Source: Bacteroidaceae bacterium
GTDB taxonomy: Bacteria > Bacteroidota > Bacteroidia > Bacteroidales > Bacteroidaceae
Assembly: GCA_017552435.1 (NCBI GenBank)
Contig: JAFZPZ010000071.1
Location: 1 to 64,000 of the forward strand
Direction: 5' to 3'
DNA length: 64,000 nt
Part shown: in pieces, positions 51,718-61,196 of the stretch
Position numbering within the stretch: position 1 is the stretch's first letter
Layout of the letters: each line of letters starts with the position of its first letter
The notes under the pieces: generated by a model
What the model saw: the letters and a program-made list of their open reading frames with translations, nothing else
Told to the model about the DNA's origin: nothing
Databases searched by the model: none
Translations under genes and position numbers: made by a program

Positions 51718-52209
51718 TCACTTCACCAGAAACTTAACGCATGTGTTGCCTGTTTTCAGCAGGTAAGTACCTTTGGCAAAACCGTTCAGGCTAATAATTG
51801 TCATCCCGTTGGCAGTCTTGAGCGAAGGAGTCACCAATCGACCGTTTGTGTCATAGATGGCGACTTTCCCATTGGCTTTTGTAGATTGACTGTTGAGAAT
51901 TGTCAATTGTCCACCCTCGATCTTGATCCGTGCATTTCCATCCTTCACATTGTCAATGGCGTCAGGATCTTCGACGTCAGAGAAGACCCACGACTCCACG
52001 TCGGCAAAGTTCCATTGCCCGACTGTACCCGTGAGGGAAGTCAGCGTGATGGTCTTCTCGCCGAACAGCATCTGCGGTTCCCTGTCCAGAGCGCACACTA
52101 TCTCAGTACCACCCACCAAATGTATAAGGAGTGAAAGTGGGGAAGCATTGGCAATACTGGGAATCCCCAGCATTGCAAACATTATCAGAGTGAACAATCT
52201 TGATTTCAT
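51718..52209 (-). CDS. Small secreted protein with C-terminal sorting-type domain
   Basis: 163 residues from MKSRLFTLIMFAMLGIPSIA (signal peptide). The middle part (LLIHLVGGTEIVCALDREPQ...TLTSLTGTVGQWNFADVESWVF) fits a short domain often present before Bacteroidales secretion tails. The end GKVAIYDTNGRLVTP...LNGFAKGTYLLKTGNTCVKFLVK is a type IX secretion-like C-terminal domain. It is probably a small partner exported to the surface with the CotH/DUF4353 proteins, with which it is co-directional. A short AATTGTC-type stretch near 51893-51907 gives QLTILNSQS. The ATG at 52209 is preferred over 52245 because it begins the signal peptide. Confidence 0.7.
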   Translation of the reverse strand: MKSRLFTLIMFAMLGIPSIANASPLSLLIHLVGGTEIVCALDREPQMLFGEKTITLTSLTGTVGQWNFADVESWVFSDVEDPDAIDNVKDGNARIKIEGGQLTILNSQSTKANGKVAIYDTNGRLVTPSLKTANGMTIISLNGFAKGTYLLKTGNTCVKFLVK

Positions 52210-52329
52210 ATCGGATGAATTCTTTAGCGGCTGCAAAATTAGCAATTATTTCGTAATCCTCCGTATAATTGCAGGCATTTTTTACGTGGTTTTCATAAAA
52301 AATACGCAATACTATTGTATAGTACTCAT

Positions 52330-53436
52330 TTATTTTTCGACAACCATATCAAACTGGCAGCAGGAATCTGTTTGATGAGCCAAGTGTTTGGTCATGGGCG
52401 AAATGCCGAAAAGGACGCTATAAGTTGAAGCCTTGATAGTCTTGCCGTCAGGCATGAACTCCAGTAGGCGAAGCCAGCCGTCACCCCCGTTGCCTTCCCA
52501 TCCTCCACCCAGACACTGCACGTTAAACATCATCTGGTGGACAGTCTTTCCTGCCACATTCTTGTCGCAGCGATAGGCGTTGTTTACCTCGTGGTCGTAA
52601 CTGCTACCTGTCTCCTTTCCCTCATCGGAAGCAGGATGTCCTGTGTGTCCACACACAGCCAGCCGGATATTCCGGCAAGGATAGAGGAGTTTCTCCCATA
52701 TCTCCTTGCCGTAATTGCGCGGCTGAATCTTATAATTTTCATTGTCTGTATATTTCGCTGAACGCTCTAAAAGCAGCGAGTGGGTGAGGAAGATTACCGT
52801 GTGATTCTGATACTTCTCGCTGTCGCAGAGCCCTTTCGCCCACTGCAGCACTTCATCGCGCGGTGCCCATTCCGAACCAATGACGAGCAGCTTGCCCCAG
52901 TGCTTGTCACGGAACTCCCATGCGGCGTTCTCAAGAGAGGCCTGCCCCATGCGGTTCGGGTATGTAGCTACAAGGTGCTGGGCGTTCATCGGATTGCGCT
53001 CGTAGGTGTAGTATTCGGGATAATGTGTAAATGGCTCGTCGCCTCGCACATAGCCATATTCATGGTTGCCACCGGCGATGATGTAGTTCACGTGTCCGTC
53101 TAGGCGCTCAAGACAGTGGCTGGACCATTCCCACATCTGCTTGCTCGTCTGATTAAGCATATTGCGGTTGCGCATGAAATTCTCATTCTGTTCAATGAGG
53201 TCGCCAGTGAACAGCACGCTCTGGATATGAAGGTTTTCAACATTGTCGGCAATCCACGCTGTGCAGAGTTCGTAGAGTGGTTGATTGATATCGTACTTTG
53301 AGTAGCCCTGCGGGTCGCCGAAGACAACGAAGGAAAACGACTCCGGGTCATTGAGTTTCTGAGGGTCTGCCCTATGTTGCGATGATACCATCAGCACATA
53401 TACGGATGTCAATAGAATAATTGTCAGCCTTTTCAT
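52330..53436 (-). CDS. Secreted calcineurin-like metallophosphoesterase
   Basis: 368 residues with signal peptide MKRLTIILLTSVYVLMVSS. All metallophosphoesterase blocks are present: FVVFGDPQGYSKY (GDxH has Gln in place of His), VLFTGDLIEQN, IIAGGNHEYGY, VIFLTHSLLL and LAVCGHTGHPA. It resembles secreted acid-phosphatase-like enzymes. The substrate is unknown; phosphomonoesters released outside the cell, or phosphorylated products of the neighbouring CotH kinases, are possible by context only. It has its own promoter (53471-53478) and is divergent from the L-galactose operon. Confidence 0.85.
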   Translation of the reverse strand: MKRLTIILLTSVYVLMVSSQHRADPQKLNDPESFSFVVFGDPQGYSKYDINQPLYELCTAWIADNVENLHIQSVLFTGDLIEQNENFMRNRNMLNQTSKQMWEWSSHCLERLDGHVNYIIAGGNHEYGYVRGDEPFTHYPEYYTYERNPMNAQHLVATYPNRMGQASLENAAWEFRDKHWGKLLVIGSEWAPRDEVLQWAKGLCDSEKYQNHTVIFLTHSLLLERSAKYTDNENYKIQPRNYGKEIWEKLLYPCRNIRLAVCGHTGHPASDEGKETGSSYDHEVNNAYRCDKNVAGKTVHQMMFNVQCLGGGWEGNGGDGWLRLLEFMPDGKTIKASTYSVLFGISPMTKHLAHQTDSCCQFDMVVEK

Positions 53437-53470
53437 TTTTCTCTAATTAGTTTGTTATGTTTTCAGGGAA

Positions 53471-53478
53471 CAAAGGTA
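53471..53478 (-). promoter_or_regulatory. -7 box of the metallophosphoesterase gene
   Basis: TACCTTTG on the minus strand, 34 nt before the ATG. Confidence 0.5.
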
Positions 53479-53486
53479 CAAAAAAA

Positions 53487-53580
53487 ATAAGAATTATGAG
53501 TTAAGGGTCGAGAATTAAGAGTAAAGAAAAAACAATTTCATTAATTTATTCTTCATTTTTTACTTTTCATTTTTAATTTA
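53487..53580. repeat. Degenerate heptamer-like region in the divergent promoter
   Basis: TTAAGGG/AATTAAGAG/TTTTTACT-like short repeats between the two -7 boxes. Less regular than the other arrays. Confidence 0.4.
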
Positions 53581-53593
53581 TCACTTTTTTTTG

Positions 53594-53601
53594 TATCTTT
53601 G
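53594..53601 (+). promoter_or_regulatory. -7 box of the L-galactose operon
   Basis: TATCTTTG, 31 nt before the ATG at 53633. No second promoter is seen inside the operon of seven genes. Confidence 0.5.
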
Positions 53602-53632
53602 CCGACTCGAAGTATAAAAATCACGACTGAAT

Positions 53633-54580
53633 ATGAAATACAGAACTCTTGGGAAAACAGGTTTGCAAGTCTCGACATTGAGTTTCGGTGCCTCGTCGCT
53701 AGGTGGTGTCTTTCACGACATTGATGAAGGACGAGCCATCGAGAGTGTCTTCACGGCTTTGGACGGCGGCATGAACCTAATTGATGTGTCGCCATACTAC
53801 GGACACTACAAAGCGGAAACGGTGCTGGGCAAGGCGCTGCGACAAATTCCGCGCGACCGCTACATCCTCTCCACCAAAGTGGGTCGCTACGGCAAGGATG
53901 GTGTAAACACTTGGGACTATAGTTGGAAGCGGGTACAGGAGAGCGTCTATGAGAGCATGGAGCGTCTGGGTGTCGAACACATCGATTTGATTCACGTTCA
54001 TGACATCGAATTCCAGACATCACTGCCCGGAGGTCTCCAAAAGATAGTAGATGAGACACTGCCCGCGTTGGTGGAGTTGAAGGAGAAAGGACTCGTGAGC
54101 CATGTCGGCATTACGGACCTGCAGATTGAGAACTTGCGCTGGGTCATCGACCACAGTAAGGAAGGCACGGTGGAGACCGTCCTGAATTTCTGCCATTATT
54201 GTCTCTGCGACGATGCCCTTGCCGATAACCTCGACTACTTCGAAGCTCACGGCATTGGCCTTATCAACGCTTCGCCTCTGTCGATGGGTCTGCTTTCTGA
54301 GCGCGGAATCCCCGACTGGCATCCTGCTCCGAAACTATTGGTGGAAACCTGCAAGAGTGCAGCTTTGTACTGCAAGGAGAAAAACTATCCTATCGAGAAA
54401 CTCGCCATGCAGTTCTCCGTCAGCAATCCCCGCATCCCTTCTACCTTATTCTCTTCGGCCAACCCAGACAATGTCCGCCGCAATCTCCAGTATATCGAGG
54501 AGCCAATCGACTGGCAACTGGTTGAGGAAGTGCAAGAGATTATCGGACCAGCAATGCGACTTACATGGGCGAACACATGA
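53633..54580 (+). CDS. Aldo/keto reductase, L-galactose dehydrogenase type
   Basis: 315 residues. Oxidises the sugar at C1 with NAD(P) to the lactone. AKR catalytic tetrad: Asp in NLIDVSPYYG, Tyr in the same block, Lys in LSTKVGRYG and His in LIHVHDIEF. The sequence is of the plant L-galactose dehydrogenase/L-fucose dehydrogenase branch (opening RTLGKTGLQVSTLSFGASSL). L-galactose and L-fucose differ only at C6, so it may take both. The stop overlaps the next start as ATGA, so it is coupled to the lactonase. With the later genes it matches the L-galactose pathway described in Bacteroides vulgatus. Confidence 0.85.
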   Translation: MKYRTLGKTGLQVSTLSFGASSLGGVFHDIDEGRAIESVFTALDGGMNLIDVSPYYGHYKAETVLGKALRQIPRDRYILSTKVGRYGKDGVNTWDYSWKRVQESVYESMERLGVEHIDLIHVHDIEFQTSLPGGLQKIVDETLPALVELKEKGLVSHVGITDLQIENLRWVIDHSKEGTVETVLNFCHYCLCDDALADNLDYFEAHGIGLINASPLSMGLLSERGIPDWHPAPKLLVETCKSAALYCKEKNYPIEKLAMQFSVSNPRIPSTLFSSANPDNVRRNLQYIEEPIDWQLVEEVQEIIGPAMRLTWANT

Positions 54581-55482
54581 ACATTATCGACGCTCACTCC
54601 CACCTTTGGCTGCGGCAGGATACCACAGTCAATGGGAAACGAATTCTCTCGCAGAAGAACGGGCGCAGCATCTTCATGGATCAGGAGGTTCAAATGTTGC
54701 CGCCGTTCATGATTGACGGGCAGAACACAGCTGAGGTGTTCCTCAGCAATATGGACTATGCGCAGGTCGGTGCCGCCGTTGTTGTTCAGGAAGTGATAGA
54801 CGGCTGCCAAAATGAATATCTAGAGCAGGTGCAAAAGCATTATCCCGATCGCTTTTTTTGCATGGGAATGGCCTGGAACCTCGAAGATGCGCAGGCCGTT
54901 GCCAAAATAGGATTGAAGGGCATCGCCTTCCCGGGGCACAGAATTCAACAGTCGCTATTGACACTTATGCCCGTCTTCAAAATGATGGAAGAGCGTGGCA
55001 TGATTGTCTCCATGTGTCTGGCAGACGGTGACAAGCAGACAGCCGAACTGCGCGAAGTCATCGCCGAATGTCCGCACCTGAAGATTGCTATCGGACACCT
55101 CGGAATGGCCGACCAGCCCACCACACCACCTTGGGAGAACGAGAACTGGCGGCGGCAGATTCTGTTGGCACGTAACAAGAACGTGATGGTAGAAAGCGGC
55201 GGTATCACGTGGCTCTATAATCCTGAGTTCTACCCCTACCCCTCCGCCGTCCGAGCCATCCGCGAGGCAGCAGAACTTGTGGGTTGGGACAAACTGATGT
55301 GGGGTTCGGACTACCCCCGAACTATTACTGCTATCACCTACCGCATGTCCTACGACTTCATCACGAAGTCCAGCGAACTGACTGTTGAGCAGAAGTCTGC
55401 CTTCCTCGGCGAGAATGCTAAGCGGTTCTATGGCTTCAAGAACTTGCCTCTTTTACCATATATTAAAAATATGAGCGAATAG
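54577..55482 (+). CDS. Amidohydrolase-family sugar lactonase
   Basis: 301 residues from MNIIDAHSHLWLRQ; this start makes the ATGA overlap and begins at the conserved strand. The metal-dependent amidohydrolase-2 (COG3618) pattern is clear: DAHSHLW at the N-terminus, KGIAFPGH, LKIAIGHLGMADQ near residue 170, and LMWGSDYPRTI near residue 240. Members of this family open L-fucono-, L-galactono- or L-rhamnono-lactones to the free acid. Here the product would be L-galactonate (or L-fuconate), the substrate of the dehydrogenase encoded three genes later. Confidence 0.85.
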   Translation: MNIIDAHSHLWLRQDTTVNGKRILSQKNGRSIFMDQEVQMLPPFMIDGQNTAEVFLSNMDYAQVGAAVVVQEVIDGCQNEYLEQVQKHYPDRFFCMGMAWNLEDAQAVAKIGLKGIAFPGHRIQQSLLTLMPVFKMMEERGMIVSMCLADGDKQTAELREVIAECPHLKIAIGHLGMADQPTTPPWENENWRRQILLARNKNVMVESGGITWLYNPEFYPYPSAVRAIREAAELVGWDKLMWGSDYPRTITAITYRMSYDFITKSSELTVEQKSAFLGENAKRFYGFKNLPLLPYIKNMSE

Positions 55483-55533
55483 ACTCTTTTCGTATAACAT
55501 AACAACGTAATAAAGATATAACGTATTAACCTT

Positions 55534-57351
55534 ATGAAATATCCCAAAATTGGGATTCGTCCCACTATCGACGGTCGCCAGGGCGGTGTCCGCGAGAGTC
55601 TTGAAGAAAAGACAATGGCCTTGGCCAAGGCTGTTGCCGAGTTGATAACCACGAATCTGCGCAATGGCGACGGTTCGCCAGTGGAGTGCGTCATTGCCGA
55701 TGGTACCATCGGACGCGTGGCCGAGAGTGCTGCCTGTGCCGAGAAGTTCGAGCGCGAGGGTGTGGGTTCAACTATCACCGTCACCTCATGCTGGTGCTAT
55801 GGCTCAGAGACGATGGACATGAATCCGCATTACCCCAAGGCGGTGTGGGGCTTCAACGGTACGGAGCGTCCAGGAGCCGTTTATCTGGCTGCCGTGCTGG
55901 CTGCGCACGCACAAAAAGGTCTGCCCGCTTTTGGAATCTATGGTCACGATGTGCAAGACCTGAATGATAACACGATCCCCGCCGATGTGGCTGAGAAGAT
56001 TCTGCGTTTTGCCCGTTCTGCTCAGGCTGTGGCCACGATGAAGGGTAAGAGCTACCTTTCGCTTGGCAACACCTGTATGGGTATTGCAGGCTCTATCGTC
56101 AATGCCGACTTTCTGCAGCTGTATCTGGGTATGCGCACGGAGTATGTGTCGCTGGTCGAAATCCTGCGCCGCGTTGATTTCGAAATTTACGACCACGAAG
56201 AGTTTAAGAAGGCTATGCAGTGGGTAGAGAAGTACTGCAAGACTCAAGAGGGCCACGACTACAACGAAGATCGCCCACTCTTCCCCGGTACGCCTATGAC
56301 CACCTTCAACGGTAAGGGCAAGGGTAAAAACCGCGAGGAGAAAGATGCCGACTGGGAGTTCACCGTCAAGACCATGATGATTATCCGCGACCTGATGGAG
56401 GGCAATCCTCGTCTGCTGGAAATGGGCTACAAGGAAGAGGCACTGGGACACAACGCCATCGCTGGCGGTGTGCAGGGACAGCGCCAGTGGACTGACTACA
56501 AACCAAACTTCGACTTCCCTGAGTCGATGCTCTGCACCTCTTTCGACTGGAACGGCAAGCGCGAAGCCAAGATTCTGGCTACAGAGAATGACTTTCTCAA
56601 CGGCATGACAATGCTCTTCGGACATCTGCTGACCAATCGCGGCGTGATGTTCTCAGACATCCGCACCTATTGGAGTCCTGAGGCTGTGAAGCGCGTAGCT
56701 GGCAAGAAGCCCGAAGGTGCTGCTGCTGGCGGATTCATCCACCTTATCAATAGCGGTGCTACTACCCTTGATGCAACAGGTGCAGCTACCGACAAGGACG
56801 GCAAGCCCACCATGAAGCCCTATTGGGAGCTGACGGACGGCGATGTGGAAGCCTGCCTGAAGGCTACCTCGTGGATGCCTGCCGACCGCGACTACTTCCG
56901 TGGAGGAGGTTATAGTTCTCACTTCGTAACGAAGGGCGGTATGCCGATGACGATGATGCGTTTGAACATGGTGCAGGGTCTTGGTCCCGTATTGCAGCTG
57001 GCCGAAGGTTGGACAGTAGAGCTCAATCCGGAAATACACGATATTCTTGACAAGCGCACCGACCCCACATGGCCCACCACTTGGTTCGCTCCCCGACTCG
57101 ATCCCACCAAGGATTGCTTCAAGGATGTGTACTCGGTCATGAACTGCTGGGGTGCCAATCACGGAGCCATCGCCTACGGACACATCGGTGCCGACATGCT
57201 GACACTGTGCTCCATCCTACGCATCCCTGTCTGCATGCACAACATCGAGGACAAGGACATCTTCCGTCCTGCCGCCTGGAACGCCTTCGGCATGGACAAG
57301 GAAGGAGCCGACTATCGCGCATGTACCAATTTCGGACCATTATATAAATAA
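55534..57351 (+). CDS. fucI: L-fucose isomerase
   Basis: 605 residues, a full-length FucI. Converts L-fucose to L-fuculose with Mn2+; L-galactose and D-arabinose can be slow substrates. Conserved phrases include [20 protein letters not shown] at the N-terminus, [51 protein letters not shown] and the metal-site region [20 protein letters not shown] near the end. It has its own 51-nt spacer after the lactonase and is followed 3 nt later by fucP. Its presence in an otherwise oxidative pathway is unusual; no fuculokinase or fuculose-phosphate aldolase lies in the window. Confidence 0.95.
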   Translation: MKYPKIGIRPTIDGRQGGVRESLEEKTMALAKAVAELITTNLRNGDGSPVECVIADGTIGRVAESAACAEKFEREGVGSTITVTSCWCYGSETMDMNPHYPKAVWGFNGTERPGAVYLAAVLAAHAQKGLPAFGIYGHDVQDLNDNTIPADVAEKILRFARSAQAVATMKGKSYLSLGNTCMGIAGSIVNADFLQLYLGMRTEYVSLVEILRRVDFEIYDHEEFKKAMQWVEKYCKTQEGHDYNEDRPLFPGTPMTTFNGKGKGKNREEKDADWEFTVKTMMIIRDLMEGNPRLLEMGYKEEALGHNAIAGGVQGQRQWTDYKPNFDFPESMLCTSFDWNGKREAKILATENDFLNGMTMLFGHLLTNRGVMFSDIRTYWSPEAVKRVAGKKPEGAAAGGFIHLINSGATTLDATGAATDKDGKPTMKPYWELTDGDVEACLKATSWMPADRDYFRGGGYSSHFVTKGGMPMTMMRLNMVQGLGPVLQLAEGWTVELNPEIHDILDKRTDPTWPTTWFAPRLDPTKDCFKDVYSVMNCWGANHGAIAYGHIGADMLTLCSILRIPVCMHNIEDKDIFRPAAWNAFGMDKEGADYRACTNFGPLYK

Positions 57352-57354
57352 GGT

Positions 57355-58650
57355 ATGGAAAAGAAAAGATTAGTCGAGAAGAAATATCTCTTCACTTTTA
57401 TTCTCATCACTTCTCTGTTCGCCTTGTGGGGCTTTGCCAATGACATCACGAACCCGATGGTGGCGGCGTTTCAGACGCTGATGGAGATATCTGCGGCGAA
57501 GGCATCGATGGTGCAGTTCGCTTTCTACGGCGGTTATGCCACGATGGCAGTTCCTGCAGCCCTGTTCATCCGTAAATACTCGTACAAGGTGGGTGTGCTC
57601 ATCGGCCTCGGCCTCTATGCCTTGGGCGCTTTCCTGTTCATCCCCGCTGCGCAGTTTCAAGAGTTCACTTTCTTCTGCGTATCGCTCTACATCCTTACCT
57701 TCGGTCTCGCCTTCCTTGAGACCAGCGCTAACCCTTTTATCCTTTCGCTGGGCGACAAGAGCAATTCCACACGTCGCCTGAATCTGGCGCAGGCCTTCAA
57801 TCCCGTAGGGTCACTATCCGGTATGGCTGTAGCTTCGTTCATCGTGCTGCCCAACCTTATTTCCGATAAGCGCGATGCAGCCGGACAGATTATCTTCGGT
57901 TCTCTCTCCGAGGCCGAGAAGGCCAACATCCGGCTCCATGACCTCGCCGTTATCCGCGACCCCTATGTGGCCATTGGATTGGTGGTGCTCGTGATGTTCG
58001 TCATCATTGCCCTGACCAAGATGCCCTCTCTGAAAGGCGAGAATGACGCTCAGACGAGCGCTCGCACCACGCTATCCAACCTGTGGCACAACCGTATCTA
58101 CCGCAACGGTGTGCTGGCTCAGGTACTGTATGTGGCTGCCCAGATTATGGTGTGGACCTTCATCATCCAGTATGCCGATCATCTCGGTATCGACAAGGCG
58201 ACAGCTCAGCGCTACAACATCCTGGCGATGTCCCTGTCGCTGACGGGACGTTTCGTTGGAACGTATATCATGAAATACATCAACCAGCGCCGCCTGCTCA
58301 TGGTTTTCGGCATTGGAGCTTCGATATGTACGCTTGGTGCCATCTGCATCGAGGGTATGTGGGGTCTCTACAGCCTCGTCTGCATCAGCCTCTTCATGTC
58401 CATCATGTTCCCAAGTATTTATGGCATTGCGCTCGAGAATGTTCGTAGTGAAGACACCTCGCTTGGTGCCGCTTTCCTGGTGATGGCCATCGTGGGTGGA
58501 GCCTTGATGCCTCCCTTGCAGGGGCATCTCATCGACCAACAGGTCATCTTTGGCTGGCCCGCTGTTAACTTCTCGTTTGTGCTGCCACTTATCTGTTTCG
58601 TTTTGATTACCATCTATGGCTACCAAACATTCCGGCAAGTAAAATCATAA
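57355..58650 (+). CDS. fucP: L-fucose/L-galactose:H+ symporter
   Basis: 431 residues, 12 transmembrane helices of the major facilitator family. FucP subfamily marks: LFALWGFANDITNPMVAAFQ near residue 20 with the Asn/Asp pair, FYGGYATMAVPAALFIRKYSYK, FGLAFLETSANPFILSLGD near 110, LNLAQAFNPVGSLSGM near 142, and PSIYGIALENVRSEDTSLGAAF in the C-terminal half. It imports L-fucose and probably L-galactose with a proton. It sits between fucI and the L-galactonate dehydrogenase gene, with 3 and 16 nt spacers. Confidence 0.93.
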   Translation: MEKKRLVEKKYLFTFILITSLFALWGFANDITNPMVAAFQTLMEISAAKASMVQFAFYGGYATMAVPAALFIRKYSYKVGVLIGLGLYALGAFLFIPAAQFQEFTFFCVSLYILTFGLAFLETSANPFILSLGDKSNSTRRLNLAQAFNPVGSLSGMAVASFIVLPNLISDKRDAAGQIIFGSLSEAEKANIRLHDLAVIRDPYVAIGLVVLVMFVIIALTKMPSLKGENDAQTSARTTLSNLWHNRIYRNGVLAQVLYVAAQIMVWTFIIQYADHLGIDKATAQRYNILAMSLSLTGRFVGTYIMKYINQRRLLMVFGIGASICTLGAICIEGMWGLYSLVCISLFMSIMFPSIYGIALENVRSEDTSLGAAFLVMAIVGGALMPPLQGHLIDQQVIFGWPAVNFSFVLPLICFVLITIYGYQTFRQVKS

Positions 58651-58666
58651 AATAATAGAATAAAGC

Positions 58667-59683
58667 ATGAAAGCATTACAGATTTCTGATATTAAGAAGC
58701 TCGATGTCATCGAGCTTACAGCACCGCAGCCAGCCGCTGGTGAGGTGTTGCTGCGCATCAATTACGTGGGTTTCTGCGGCTCTGACCTCAACACTTTTCG
58801 TGGCCGCAACGCACTGGCCCTGAAGCCAGTCATTCCTGGTCACGAGATTAGCGCCACCGTGGAGCGTGTGGGCGAGGGAGTGCCGGCAAAGTTCCAGAAG
58901 GGACAGATTGTTACTGTTGACCCCTATACCGCTTGTGGCAATTGCCCCAGTTGCCGTCGCCGCCGTTTCAACGCTTGCCAGCACAACGAGACGCTGGGCG
59001 TGCAGCGCCACGGCGCGATGCGCGAATTCATTTGCGTGCCTTGGCAGAAGGTGATTTCCGCTGAGGGCCTTGCACCGCAGGATGTGGCACTGATTGAACC
59101 GATGAGTGTGGGCTTTCACGCTGTGGATCGTGGACAAGTGACGGACAGCGACACGGTGTTGGTCATTGGCTGCGGCATGATAGGCGTAGGCGCTATTGTT
59201 CGTGCCAGCTTGCGCGGTGCAACCGTCATCGCTATGGACTTGGATGACGAAAAACTGGCGTTGGCACGTGAACTCGGTGCTGCAGCCACTGTGAATAGCG
59301 GCAAGGACGATGTTCACGCTCGCCTGCAAGAGTTGACGGATGGCGCTGGCCCGGATGTGGTCATCGAAGCCGTTGGTGCTGCCGTGACCTATGCTACCGC
59401 TGTCAATGAAGTGGCTTTCACTGGCCGCATCGTCTGCATCGGCTATGCGCCCACCGACGTGACCCTCGCCACCAAGTTCTTCGTGCAGAAGGAACTGGAT
59501 ATTCGCGGTTCTCGCAATGCCTTACCCGACGATTTTCGCGCTGTCATCCGCTATTTGCGTCGCGGCGAATGCCCCACCGACAGATTGATTTCCGGCATCG
59601 TAGCCCCCGAGGCCGCTGCACAGGCTATGGCCGACTGGGATACCGCCCCAGGCAAAGTGTTTAGAATTTTAGTAAAATTTTAG
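58667..59683 (+). CDS. Zinc-dependent L-galactonate 5-dehydrogenase (LgoD-like)
   Basis: 338 residues, medium-chain dehydrogenase family. Catalytic zinc ligands: Cys and Asp/His in GFCGSDLNTF and PGHEISATVERVGEGV; structural zinc cluster CGNCPSCRRRRFNAC. Rossmann motif VIGCGMIGVGAI near residue 165. The relative YjjN/LgoD of E. coli oxidises L-galactonate to D-tagaturonate, and the next gene (UxaB) reduces D-tagaturonate, so this order gives a continuous route. Sorbitol- or threonine-dehydrogenase-like activity is the alternative if seen without context. It is spaced by 6 nt from uxaB. Confidence 0.82.
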   Translation: MKALQISDIKKLDVIELTAPQPAAGEVLLRINYVGFCGSDLNTFRGRNALALKPVIPGHEISATVERVGEGVPAKFQKGQIVTVDPYTACGNCPSCRRRRFNACQHNETLGVQRHGAMREFICVPWQKVISAEGLAPQDVALIEPMSVGFHAVDRGQVTDSDTVLVIGCGMIGVGAIVRASLRGATVIAMDLDDEKLALARELGAAATVNSGKDDVHARLQELTDGAGPDVVIEAVGAAVTYATAVNEVAFTGRIVCIGYAPTDVTLATKFFVQKELDIRGSRNALPDDFRAVIRYLRRGECPTDRLISGIVAPEAAAQAMADWDTAPGKVFRILVKF

Positions 59684-59688
59684 TCGAT

Positions 59689-61164
59689 ATGCAACCCCTT
59701 AATGAAACTACCGCCGCTAAGGCGCAGCGCCCCGAGCGCATCATACAGTTTGGCGAAGGCAACTTTCTTCGCGCATTCATCGATTGGATTGTGTGGCAGA
59801 TGGACCAGCGCACCGATTTCGATGCTTCTGTCGTCATCGTCCAACCCATCGCACAAGGCATGGCAGATCGTCTGCAGGCGCAAGACTGTCTCTATCATGT
59901 CAACCTGCAGGGCCTCATTGACGGCCAGGCCGTGAACTCGCTGGAGCTCATCGATAGCGTCAGCCGCACGGTGAACCCCTACACAGACCACAATGCCTTC
60001 CTGGCCTTGGCTACACAGCCGGACATCCGCTTCGTCATCTCCAACACTACAGAGGCCGGCATCGCCTTTGACTCTGCATGTCGCTTGAACGACGCACCGC
60101 CCGCCTCCTACCCCGCCAAGCTCACCCAGCTGCTTTACCACCGCTTCCGTGCCTTCAATGGCGATCCGTCTAAGGGACTCATCATCTTCCCCTGCGAGCT
60201 CATCTTCCAGAACGGCCATCACCTCGTGGATTGCATCCGCAAATACATTGAGCTATGGAAGGATGATCTTGGTGCCGACTTCGAGGCCTTCCGCCAGTGG
60301 TTTGAGCAGGCGTGCTACGTCTGCACCACGCTCGTGGATCGCATCGTGCCGGGATTCCCTCGCAAAGATATCGATGCCATTCAACAGAAGGTGGGCTATG
60401 CCGACCAGATGGTGGTTCAGGCAGAAGCTTTCCATCTTTGGGTCATCGAGACTGCGCCTAACCTGTCGCTGGAGCAACTGGCCCGCGAGTTCCCTGCTGA
60501 TAAGGCAGGACTTCATGTAGTACTCACCCACGACGAGTCGCCCTACCATGAGCGTAAGGTGACACTGCTCAACGGCCCGCACACCGTGCTCTCGCCTGTG
60601 GCTTTCCTGGCTGGTTTGAACATTGTACGCGATGCTTGTCAGCACGAGGTCATCGGCCCCTTCATTCGCCGCGTGATGTACGAGGAACTGCTGCCGACGT
60701 TGAATCTTCCTGAAGATGAGCTGCGCCGCTTTGCTGACGATGTGATGGAGCGCTTCTGCAACCCCTTTGTGGATCACCAACTGACGAGCATTATGCTCAA
60801 CAGTCTGCCCAAGTTCCAGACGCGCGACCTGCCCGGTCTGAAGACTTACCTCCAGCGCAAAGGCACACTGCCGAAAGGCATCGTCCTTGGTCTCGCTGCT
60901 ATCTGCGTCTATTACCGTGGCGGACAGCGTGCTGATGGCACTCCCATTCAGCCCAACGACGATCCGCGCATCATGCAACTGCTCGCAGACCTGTGGGCAT
61001 CGGGTGATACTCGAAAGGTTGCCGAAGGTGTCCTCGCTGCTAAGGACCTTATCTGGCACGAGCACGGCGACCTCAACGCTATCCCGGGCCTCACCGACCT
61101 CCTGACCGAGAGCATCCAGAGCATCTTGGATCGCGGCATGATGAGTACAGTTGAGAGTTTATAG
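59689..61164 (+). CDS. uxaB: Tagaturonate reductase
   Basis: 491 residues, polyol-specific long-chain dehydrogenase family. Reduces D-tagaturonate to D-altronate with NADH. RIIQFGEGNFLRAFIDWIVW near residue 15 is the nucleotide-binding start, FVISNTTEAGI and ELIFQNGHHLVDCIRKYI are typical, KVTLLNGPHTVLSPVAFLAG near residue 290 carries the catalytic Lys and Asn/His region, and the C-terminal helical domain is complete. In Bacteroidetes the enzyme also serves galacturonate breakdown, but the uxaC isomerase for that route is not in the window. Confidence 0.93.
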   Translation: MQPLNETTAAKAQRPERIIQFGEGNFLRAFIDWIVWQMDQRTDFDASVVIVQPIAQGMADRLQAQDCLYHVNLQGLIDGQAVNSLELIDSVSRTVNPYTDHNAFLALATQPDIRFVISNTTEAGIAFDSACRLNDAPPASYPAKLTQLLYHRFRAFNGDPSKGLIIFPCELIFQNGHHLVDCIRKYIELWKDDLGADFEAFRQWFEQACYVCTTLVDRIVPGFPRKDIDAIQQKVGYADQMVVQAEAFHLWVIETAPNLSLEQLAREFPADKAGLHVVLTHDESPYHERKVTLLNGPHTVLSPVAFLAGLNIVRDACQHEVIGPFIRRVMYEELLPTLNLPEDELRRFADDVMERFCNPFVDHQLTSIMLNSLPKFQTRDLPGLKTYLQRKGTLPKGIVLGLAAICVYYRGGQRADGTPIQPNDDPRIMQLLADLWASGDTRKVAEGVLAAKDLIWHEHGDLNAIPGLTDLLTESIQSILDRGMMSTVESL

Positions 61165-61196
61165 AATATGTTAATTGTTAATACGTTAATCCGTTG
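61165..61196. repeat. Heptamer array before uxaA
   Basis: Units TTAATTG, TTAATAC, GTTAATCC; the TTG start codon of uxaA is directly at its end. Confidence 0.6.
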
